A stretch of 64,000 nucleotides of DNA from Candidatus Thalassolituus haligoni (GTDB lineage: Bacteria > Pseudomonadota > Gammaproteobacteria > Pseudomonadales > Oceanobacteraceae): assembly GCF_041222825.1 (NCBI RefSeq), contig NZ_CP139482.1, positions 2,511,001 to 2,575,000 on the forward strand, in the 5' to 3' direction. Made by a program: the position numbers and the translations under genes. Position 1 is the first letter of the stretch; each line of letters begins with the position of its first letter. Below the pieces are notes generated by a model, which saw only the letters and a list, made by a program, of their open reading frames with translations, did not search any database and had not been told where the DNA came from. Positions 57,481-64,000 of this stretch are shown piece after piece.

Positions 57481-57960
57481 CTAACTGACAGCAACGATCC
57501 GCCAGACATCTGGCCCCAGTTGCAATTCGTCGTCCAACCCCAGCTTCAACAAACGTTTTGCCAGCGGTGCCGATATCGATACTAGCTGCACCGACTGCTC
57601 AGATTGAAGCAAGGTTCTGCCACCGACAGGCGTCAGCCAGAACCAACGACGTATCGAAGCGCCAGTCGCTGCAACCGGCTCAAGACCAACCAGAGCACCC
57701 AATGCCAGCACCGCATCCTCATCAAATAGTGGCACAGCCCAGCGAGCCACGTGTATACGCTCCTGCTGTAATGCCCAAATACGTTCTGATTGGCCATGGG
57801 CCAGATACGCTGCTTCCAGACTCAAGGTATCGTATTGATTTTCCGGCTTGTTGCCTTCATGCGAGGCGCTTTCCTGCGCAGTTCGGGCCGCCGCCAGGGC
57901 AACGTCTATTTCCTGATCCAATAACGCGAGCAAACAGGACTTCAGTTGGCTTTTGTTCAC
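57481..57960 (-). CDS. GreA/GreB-like protein
   Basis: 159 residues. N-terminal coiled region with AARTAQESASHEGNKPENQYDTLSLEAAYLAHGQSERI, like the Gre antiparallel coiled coil that enters the RNA polymerase channel. The C-terminal FKBP-like domain appears with VQLVSISAPLAKRLLKLGLDDE. Divergent from GreA/GreB, and the acidic tip residues are not evident, so it may bind polymerase without promoting cleavage. Confidence 0.7.
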   Translation of the reverse strand: MNKSQLKSCLLALLDQEIDVALAAARTAQESASHEGNKPENQYDTLSLEAAYLAHGQSERIWALQQERIHVARWAVPLFDEDAVLALGALVGLEPVAATGASIRRWFWLTPVGGRTLLQSEQSVQLVSISAPLAKRLLKLGLDDELQLGPDVWRIVAVS

Positions 57961-58041
57961 ACAATAATCCGGTACAGTAGAAGCAAGTCACACCCACACT
58001 GGGTAAAACCCGTCATTCTAGCGATTTATGCAAGGTAAGCC

Positions 58042-58971
58042 ATGCGTCAACATCAAAACCGGTCTTTAAAGGAACGCCTTTCAAACAGTGCCTTTTGTCA
58101 CTTTGAACAACGCGGAGAACTGCCTTGCATCGTTGTTCAGCATCCGGGGTTCACTGCCAGTCTGCTGCCGCAAGGAGCACAACTGCTGTCTTTTTGTCCC
58201 AGCGGTGATACCAGTTGGATCTGGCTCAGTCCGACCGCCGAATATCAACAGGGAACCTCGCTCCGTGGCGGCATTCCGGTTTGCTGGCCCTGGTTTGGTA
58301 ACGCCGACAAAAACTCTCCAGAAGTACAGGCAGCCATGGCCGAAGGACAACCCCTTCCCGCCCACGGGTTTGCCCGCACCAATCGCTGGACGCTGACCCG
58401 ACTTTACGAAGCTGCCGATCGTGTTGAAATCGACATGTCCTTACCACAAAGCCACCATATCCAATCGGTCTGGCAGGGTGATGCCGAGCTTACTGCGCGC
58501 TGGATTCTGACACCCACCAGTATGGAAATGCAGATGATCACCACCAATACCGGACAATCCACCCTCGCCTTTAGTCAGGCACTACATACCTATTTACCAA
58601 CGACAGACATCAATGCAACCCGTATTGGCGGACTCTCCGGCTATCCCTATATTGACACCATGACCGGCTGGCAACGCAAACAGCAACAGGGCGATGTAGT
58701 CTTTCAGGGTGAAACTGACCGTATCTATCTGCAACAAGCGTCGCCATTGCGGCTGGTCACACCGCAACGCACCCTGCTGATCCATAGCCGTGGCAGTCGC
58801 AGTACCGTTGTCTGGAATCCTTGGATAACAAAGGCCCAACGCCTGAGTCAGTTTGAAGATAATGCCTGGCAAACCATGCTCTGTATCGAGACCGCCAACG
58901 CTGCCGACGACTGGGTCAACCTGGCGGCTGGCGCCAGCCATTGCCTGAGCTTGCGCCTGACGGTGGAATAA
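58042..58971 (+). CDS. D-hexose-6-phosphate mutarotase-like protein
   Basis: 309 residues of the YeaD/aldose 1-epimerase-like fold. Blocks: LLPQGAQLLSFCP, SLRGGIPVCWPWFGNAD, HGFARTNRWTL (catalytic His), FSQALHTYLPTTDINATRIGGLSG and FVEN-type later segment WNPWITKAQRLSQFEDNAW. The C-terminal CIETANA carries the catalytic Glu. Convergent with the following LysR gene. Confidence 0.9.
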   Translation: MRQHQNRSLKERLSNSAFCHFEQRGELPCIVVQHPGFTASLLPQGAQLLSFCPSGDTSWIWLSPTAEYQQGTSLRGGIPVCWPWFGNADKNSPEVQAAMAEGQPLPAHGFARTNRWTLTRLYEAADRVEIDMSLPQSHHIQSVWQGDAELTARWILTPTSMEMQMITTNTGQSTLAFSQALHTYLPTTDINATRIGGLSGYPYIDTMTGWQRKQQQGDVVFQGETDRIYLQQASPLRLVTPQRTLLIHSRGSRSTVVWNPWITKAQRLSQFEDNAWQTMLCIETANAADDWVNLAAGASHCLSLRLTVE

Positions 58972-58976
58972 CGTTA

Positions 58977-59912
58977 TCAACAGTACTGAGCAACATCCAC
59001 AATAATACGACGCAACCAGCGATGAGCCTGATGATGCTGTACTAACGGCGACCAGGCCATTTTCAGCTCGAAAGGTGGGATTGGAAAGGGCGGCTGTATC
59101 ACCAGTAACGATGCTGATGCCGCCTGCATATCGGCTACCTTGCGAGGCAAGGTGGCCACCAGGTCATTGTTGTGAGCCAGCAAGGCTGGCATCTGATAAT
59201 GGCGGGTAAACACCGATATACGCCGTTTATAACCCAGTTTGGCCAAGGCGTTGTCGACCCACCCCAACCGAATCACTTTTTCCGGGTCAATACCAACACC
59301 CGCGCCCATTCCGGTTTTGGACACCCAGATATGGTTACTGGCAACATAGGCTTCGAGATCAAATTTTTCTGCCAATGGATGACCATGATTAACCAGACAG
59401 ACAAAATCATCCTGCCACAGGGTCATCTGATGAAACGATTGCGGCATATCATCAAAGCGATTGATCGCCATATCGACCTTGCCCGCCTCAACATCCTTGA
59501 AGGTCACGTCTGACGGCGTCAGCACATCGAGGATGACGTTGGGAGCCACCTCACGCAAACGTTTGACCAGCTCCGGTATCAGCGTCGACTCGGCATAGTC
59601 GCTGACCATAATACGGAAAACCCGGTTGCTGCTCTGGGCATCAAATTCTCCCAATGGCTGCAAGGCGGCTTCCAGTTCGCCCAGCGCCTTGCGAATCATC
59701 GGTTGCAGCTCCCGCGCCCGCTCTGTCGCGGTCATGCCATCCGAGGTACGCACCAGCAGTGGATCGTTAAACAAATCACGTAACCGGCGCAGTCCGTTAG
59801 ACATCGCAGGCTGGGTAATACCCAGCTGTTGTGCTGCCCGCGTCACATTACCTTCACGCAGCAGAACATCCAGATACACCAGCAGGTTCAAATCTATTCG
59901 AGCAAGGTTCAC
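58977..59912 (-). CDS. LysR-family transcriptional regulator
   Basis: About 311 residues from GTG at VNLARIDLNLLVYLDVLL, the normal LysR start; the open frame reaches 60116 with unlikely sequence. HTH: GNVTRAAQQLGITQPAMSNGLRRLRDLFNDPLLVRT. Effector domain of the NodD/NahR branch (FDAQSSNRVFRIMVSDYAE). Target genes are unknown; the divergent neighbour is the LEA lipoprotein gene. Confidence 0.88.
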   Translation of the reverse strand: MNLARIDLNLLVYLDVLLREGNVTRAAQQLGITQPAMSNGLRRLRDLFNDPLLVRTSDGMTATERARELQPMIRKALGELEAALQPLGEFDAQSSNRVFRIMVSDYAESTLIPELVKRLREVAPNVILDVLTPSDVTFKDVEAGKVDMAINRFDDMPQSFHQMTLWQDDFVCLVNHGHPLAEKFDLEAYVASNHIWVSKTGMGAGVGIDPEKVIRLGWVDNALAKLGYKRRISVFTRHYQMPALLAHNNDLVATLPRKVADMQAASASLLVIQPPFPIPPFELKMAWSPLVQHHQAHRWLRRIIVDVAQYC

Positions 59913-60137
59913 AGCAGCATCCGGCTTGGAAATAACGCTGGTATTGTCGCAGCTCCCCAGGCATTCACCAAGCCTATCAATAAAACAACTTGCATTTTTA
60001 TTCGTGATTTCAGGCCAATATTGACACCCAGATCCCGGTATCAGGCCCAGAGCCGCTTTATAAGGTGAAGCGTCACTGTTTTCTGGAGGCCATTGCCTTA
60101 CACTGCGCGCCTTCAAACCCTGACACCTGGAGCGCCC

Positions 60138-60986
60138 ATGAACCGGATTGTGACCCTGCTTACCGCCCTCAGCCTGACTCTTCTGGCTGGTTGCGCCACC
60201 CTGCAGGACAGCCTCAACATAGAAAAACCCAGCGCCGCGATCAGTGGTCTGTCAATCCAGTCACTGGGACTGGAACAGGCCAATTTGCTGGTTGCACTGG
60301 ATATTACCAACCCGAACGGTTTTTCAATCCCGGCCAGTGGCCTGGAACTGACCCTCTCGGTCGAAGATCACGCCCTGACCACGGTCAGTCCCGCCAACAA
60401 CGGTCTGACCCTGAAAGCCAATGGCGTCACCACTACCCAGTTACCGATCAGTCTCAACTACAGCGACCTGTATAACGCAATCAAAGCCGTTGCCGATCAG
60501 GATGAAGTGACCTGTCAAGTGGATGCCGCACTGCTGTTTACACTACCCGTACTGGGAGACATGCGTCTTCCTGCCAGCTACAGCACCCGTATTCCTGTTC
60601 CAAAACGTCCAAAAATCAGCCTGACCAGTGCCAGTATTTCAAGTTTGAGCTGGCGCGGTGTGGAACTGCAACTCACGGTCGATGTGGAAAACCCCAATGG
60701 TTTTGGTGTTGATCTTACCGGGCTGAACTATCAGGTCACTGCAGCCAACAGCGCTCTCGCCTCAGGTTCGGTGCAACCGGCAAAACTGGCCAAAAACAGT
60801 CAGCAGCAACTGATTATCCCACTGTCGTTGAGCTTTGCGGATATGGGCAAAAGCCTGATGTCGCTACTGACCAGCAAGGAACCCGTGGCCATCGGTGTGG
60901 CAGGCACACTCGACTACGCCCCGGATCTTGCCATTTGGAAACCACAGCCACTCGACTTTTCCATGTCAACGCAGCTGAGTCGCTGA
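60138..60986 (+). CDS. LEA type 2 family lipoprotein
   Basis: 282 residues from ATG at MNRIVTLLTALS. Lipobox LLAGC at residue 19. Two LEA-14/WHy-like domains, each with the hallmark NPNGF: LVALDITNPNGFSIPASGLELTL and LTVDVENPNGFGVDLTGLNYQV. Probably envelope-located; function unknown. Confidence 0.88.
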   Translation: MNRIVTLLTALSLTLLAGCATLQDSLNIEKPSAAISGLSIQSLGLEQANLLVALDITNPNGFSIPASGLELTLSVEDHALTTVSPANNGLTLKANGVTTTQLPISLNYSDLYNAIKAVADQDEVTCQVDAALLFTLPVLGDMRLPASYSTRIPVPKRPKISLTSASISSLSWRGVELQLTVDVENPNGFGVDLTGLNYQVTAANSALASGSVQPAKLAKNSQQQLIIPLSLSFADMGKSLMSLLTSKEPVAIGVAGTLDYAPDLAIWKPQPLDFSMSTQLSR

Positions 60987-61377
60987 ACCGTCGAGAAGTC
61001 GATAAAAAGATGCCTGCCCCTGAGAAGCATTTTTCCCTCAGGGGCAGGCCGTTCTGGAAGCCCAGGCACCTCTCCCCAATCAATGCCAACATCACTCTCC
61101 CTAATCCAGTAAAATTCAATTTAACAGACAAAGAGGACAGACCTGACAGAGCAACAGTGTCTCTAAAAGTTGTATCCAAAAAACCACAAAACTCAAACAG
61201 AGCAAGGCTTTAAGCGGCCCTCAACCTTATCGTCAGCCTCAGAATGGCGAACAAGGCAACGTCCATATAAAGACAATTGTCTAACAATCTAATTGATAAC
61301 CGTTCCGAAAAACCCTATAACGTCCGCCAGCAACAGGTACCAGCCTGAGTTAAACCAATACGTAGCAAGGGTAAACC
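60987..61377. other. Intergenic region with a large hairpin
   Basis: A perfect 13-bp inverted repeat (GCCTGCCCCTGAG) around a 12-base loop occurs at 61012-61049, just after the LEA gene; it lacks a following T-run, so it may be a weak terminator or an mRNA 3' end structure. The rest is AT-rich and would hold the promoter of the next gene. Confidence 0.6.
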
Positions 61378-62175
61378 ATGAAAGTATTCCAATCACTGTT
61401 CTCATCCATACTGCTGCTAACCGCGCTATTGAGCCTGTCACCTGCGGTCTATGCCCTGAACGATGCCGAAGCGGTGAACATTTCCGGCAGCCAACGAATG
61501 CTGTCGCAACGCATGATGAAGAGTTATTTGATGCTGGGAGCAGGCATCAAACCCGAAGTCGCCCAACAGCAGTTGGATGAGAGTGTCGCCCAGTTTGAAG
61601 AGCGTCTGCTGATGCTGAAAGACTATGCACCATCGGCAGCGATCAATAACAAACTGGCGCAGGTAGAAGACCTGTGGCAACAGCACCGGGTTCGCATTCT
61701 TGCAACCCCGGACAAAAGTGTCATCGATAACCTGATGCGGGAAAACCTGAATATGCTCAAGGCCTGTAACGATGTGGTGGATACCATATCCAGCCATCTC
61801 CGTATGCCCGGCACCGAACTGATCAATATTGCCGGTCGCCAGCGCATGTTGTCACAACGTATCGCCAAGGCTTATGTCGCGCTGTACTGGAACGGGCAAT
61901 CACCTGCCGTGCGCCAGGAGTTCAGCGATGCTATCCGTCTGTTTGGTGATTCATTGGAGCAGCTGCGTGGATCTGAGATGAATACCGCAGAAGTACATGA
62001 TGCGCTGGAGAAAGTGGCATCACAGTGGCATTTTTCCCAGTCCGGGTTTGAACTTGACGCAGAAGGCCGCTACGTCCCTACCGTCATTGCCGTCACCACA
62101 GAATCCATTCTCTGGAAAATGAACGACATTACCAAGATGTACGAACGCATCATGGCAACACAGTCGAATAGCTGA
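61378..62175 (+). CDS. Secreted stand-alone PilJ-domain protein
   Basis: 265 residues. Signal peptide to LSPAVYA, then two PilJ-type modules: INISGSQRMLSQRMMKSYLMLGAG and INIAGRQRMLSQRIAKAYVALYW, each at the same spacing as in the paralogue at 46988. No membrane anchor or signalling domain follows, so it is probably periplasmic. Role unknown; ligand sensing for a partner receptor is one option. A strong terminator follows. Confidence 0.83.
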   Translation: MKVFQSLFSSILLLTALLSLSPAVYALNDAEAVNISGSQRMLSQRMMKSYLMLGAGIKPEVAQQQLDESVAQFEERLLMLKDYAPSAAINNKLAQVEDLWQQHRVRILATPDKSVIDNLMRENLNMLKACNDVVDTISSHLRMPGTELINIAGRQRMLSQRIAKAYVALYWNGQSPAVRQEFSDAIRLFGDSLEQLRGSEMNTAEVHDALEKVASQWHFSQSGFELDAEGRYVPTVIAVTTESILWKMNDITKMYERIMATQSNS

Positions 62176-62210
62176 TCATCCTGACGGATGCAGAGCAACT
62201 GACAAATAAA

Positions 62211-62245
62211 AAACGGGCTACCCAAAAAAGGTAGCCCGTTTTTTA
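62211..62245. terminator. Bidirectional rho-independent terminator
   Basis: A 10-bp perfect stem (ACGGGCTACC / GGTAGCCCGT) with A-run before and T-run after, between the convergent PilJ-domain gene and slyD. Confidence 0.95.
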
Positions 62246-62268
62246 TTGTTCCGATACTGCACTGGCTA

Positions 62269-62754
62269 TTAGTGGTGATGGCCACCTTCACCGTGTACAT
62301 GACCGTGCTCCAGCTCTTCTTCGCTGGCATCGCGTACGGATTCGACCGTTACACTGAACGCCAGATTCTTGCCAGCCAGTGGGTGGTTGGCATCCACGGT
62401 CACTTCGGCTTCTTCAACTTCAGTCACGATCAGGTTAACCGGGCCTTGCGCCGTTTGTGCGGTAAAGGCCATACCCGGTTCAATCTGGTCAACGCCGGTA
62501 AAGGCTTCGCGTGGTACTTTCTGAACACGATCTTCACTATAGTCACCGTAGGCATTGGCCGCTTCTACAGTGACTTCCAGCTCGTCACCGACCTGCTTGC
62601 CTTCCAGCGCCGCTTCCAGACCCGGAATAATATTCTGGGCACCGTGAAGGTAAGTCATTGGCGCTGCACCTTCAGAGGAGTCGATCGTTTCTCCGGTAGC
62701 AACGTCAACCACTTTATAATGAATGGAAACGACTTTGTGATGGGCAATTGTCAT
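62269..62754 (-). CDS. slyD: FKBP-type peptidyl-prolyl isomerase SlyD
   Basis: 161 residues. FKBP core split by the IF chaperone insert: GETIDSSEGAAPMTYLHGAQNIIPGLEAALEG, KQVGDELEVTVEAANAYGDYSEDRVQKVPREAF and DANHPLAGKNLAFSVTVESVRDA. The short C-terminal HGHVHGEGGHHH is a reduced version of the metal-binding tail, so nickel-chaperone activity may be limited. Confidence 0.93.
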   Translation of the reverse strand: MTIAHHKVVSIHYKVVDVATGETIDSSEGAAPMTYLHGAQNIIPGLEAALEGKQVGDELEVTVEAANAYGDYSEDRVQKVPREAFTGVDQIEPGMAFTAQTAQGPVNLIVTEVEEAEVTVDANHPLAGKNLAFSVTVESVRDASEEELEHGHVHGEGGHHH

Positions 62755-62940
62755 GATGATTGTCCGTTTTTTTGTCCCTGGTAAGGGCAGTGAATTCTAC
62801 GTAAAGGCGACAGGATACGACGTTGGGAACCATCGGCGACAAGTGGCGTTCTCTACGAAATGGAGCACCAGTATAACAATTGCCCCGCTCAGTACCAGTC
62901 AGCTGCTTTTGGAGCCAGTAAAACCCGGTTATTCATAGTA

Positions 62941-64000
62941 TCAGTAGCTCTGCGGCAGGTGTGGCCCATCAGCCAGCCAATGTCCAAATGCGGTCTCCAG
63001 CCCCGCCAGACCGCCCGGATAGAAAGCCAGCGTGGCATTGACTGCTGCTGTCTGACACGGGCTGTCAATCACTGCCTCGTAGGCACGCTCCAGCACGACC
63101 TTCCCTTCCTGGCTACTATTGAGAAAAAACACCAACGCCAGTGCCTGCCGATAATGGCGGGAACCCTGTTGATAAAAAGACTCCGGCTGCAGTAGCAGAT
63201 ACTGCGACAACGGTAGCGGTGTCTGCTGTCTCAGGCTAACCAGCAGTCGCTCACTCAACACCACTTTGGCCGCACTCATCTGATAGTCCAGCTGCTCGGT
63301 ATATTCCGCCAAGCCCTCGCCCAGCCAGACCGGCAACGTCCCCACCATCGCCATCGAAAGCGCATGGGTCATTTCATGGCGTACCAACGCCAACGTCGCT
63401 TCGCGCTGGTATTGACGCTGCAGATAAATACGGTTTTTCTCGAAGTGGTAATACCCAGCAGCCTGTTCACCAACGTTATCGCTGCGGCGCTGGGCTTGAT
63501 ACCCGACGGCGTCGGTAAACACAGTCATATTGATCAGCACCGGGCGTACATAACGCGCCGGTAACAAGGTTGCTACGACCCGATAAACCAGCTCCCCCTC
63601 GCGCTGAATGTCAGCTTCCAGACCAGCATCCGGGCCATCCGGCAACGTCACATGCAACTCCAGTTTGCGCTGACTGCGGTACCGTGCGCTCAAGTCATCC
63701 ACCGGCTGTTGCCTATCGGATGCATCGGGACGATCGCCAAAATGTATCTTGCCCTGTTCATCCACCCAGCGAAAAACCTGCTGCTGCTTTGGCTGGGCAA
63801 CCGGTAAGGATTCCGGCGTCACACAACGCCCGGCCACCATATGGCGTTCCACGCTGTTTTTGTCAGCGGATTGACCCACCACCACCAATAGCGGCGACGA
63901 TTGCCGCTCCAGTTGCTGTTGAGACTGCCGCTCCAGCTGCTCCAGGCGCTGCTGTTGGGTCTGTATGCCCAGCAATGGCATCCACAAACTGGAACGGTAT
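62941..64000 (-). CDS. DUF4124/HExxH metalloprotease-like protein, 5' end cut by window
   Basis: The open frame continues past the right edge (YRSSLWMPLLGIQT precedes the first internal start), so the N terminus is missing. About 350 residues are visible: a Gln-rich coiled coil (QQQRLEQLERQSQQQLERQ), a DUF4124-type segment FRWVDEQGKIHFGDRPDAS, and a zinc-protease motif RHEMTHALSM followed by GEGLAEYTEQL, the gluzincin-like Glu. Probably an envelope enzyme; substrate unknown. Confidence 0.75.
   Translation of the reverse strand, partial: YRSSLWMPLLGIQTQQQRLEQLERQSQQQLERQSSPLLVVVGQSADKNSVERHMVAGRCVTPESLPVAQPKQQQVFRWVDEQGKIHFGDRPDASDRQQPVDDLSARYRSQRKLELHVTLPDGPDAGLEADIQREGELVYRVVATLLPARYVRPVLINMTVFTDAVGYQAQRRSDNVGEQAAGYYHFEKNRIYLQRQYQREATLALVRHEMTHALSMAMVGTLPVWLGEGLAEYTEQLDYQMSAAKVVLSERLLVSLRQQTPLPLSQYLLLQPESFYQQGSRHYRQALALVFFLNSSQEGKVVLERAYEAVIDSPCQTAAVNATLAFYPGGLAGLETAFGHWLADGPHLPQSY

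Noticed and set aside
61012..61049. Strong terminator after the LEA lipoprotein gene
   Set aside because: The stem is perfect but no T-run follows on either strand, so it is only noted as a hairpin.

Overview
The window is a chromosomal segment of a gammaproteobacterium. The closest overall feel is a marine Oceanospirillales/Pseudomonas-type organism. Pointers are a [4Fe-4S] APS-type CysH next to CysB, ThrH, an OmpA/OprF-type porin, a compact riboswitch-led cobalamin operon, and divergent ppsA/ppsR. The genus is an inference from gene style only. No rRNA, tRNA or CRISPR was seen.

Layout. 1-16.7 kb is core housekeeping: ppsA (partial) and divergent ppsR; an alpha/beta hydrolase; pabB; a 530-residue Pro/Ser/Thr-rich envelope protein of unknown role; thrH; a sulfur block (cysH, cysB, TauE-type exporter); a DUF72 gene; a DAHP synthase with a strong terminator; an MlaA homologue; and a three-gene hvfABC/bufferin-type operon whose precursor carries repeated EGKCG motifs.

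16.7-27.9 kb is an accessory island. It holds an IS5-family transposase, a radC fragment, a HigBA-like toxin-antitoxin pair, and an IS66 element broken twice by IS3-family copies (one complete insertion in tnpB with a CCT duplication, one 268-bp remnant abutting tnpC). It ends in the remains of a mobile integron: a truncated cassette, an attC site, a 5.04-kb cassette encoding a 1573-residue Avs-like STAND NTPase with an N-terminal nuclease-like domain, an attI-like region with repeated GCGCA motifs, and a 35-codon stump of an integron integrase under a LexA-like site. The antiphage gene riding as a giant integron cassette is the most striking thing in the window.

28-37.9 kb: hrpA, then an iron-uptake block (FecI-type sigma factor, FecR, TonB-dependent receptor with STN domain, PepSY protein) behind a Fur-like site, and an NTF2-like gene.

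37.9-46.2 kb: a nine-gene minus-strand operon behind a cobalamin riboswitch: btuD, btuC, cobT, cobS, cobU, cobC-type phosphatase, cobQ, cobO, btuF. It joins corrinoid import to late cobalamin assembly, adenosylation and salvage.

46.9-64 kb: two stand-alone PilJ-domain proteins (46988 and 61378), fadD, a lysophospholipase-like hydrolase, a MaoC hydratase, a secreted protein of unknown role, a lipoprotein with a TonB C-terminal-like domain, an OmpA porin, a PEBP-family protein, a siderophore-interacting reductase behind a Fur-like site, a Gre-like protein, a hexose-6-phosphate mutarotase, a LysR regulator, an LEA-type-2 lipoprotein, slyD and a DUF4124/HExxH metalloprotease cut by the window end.
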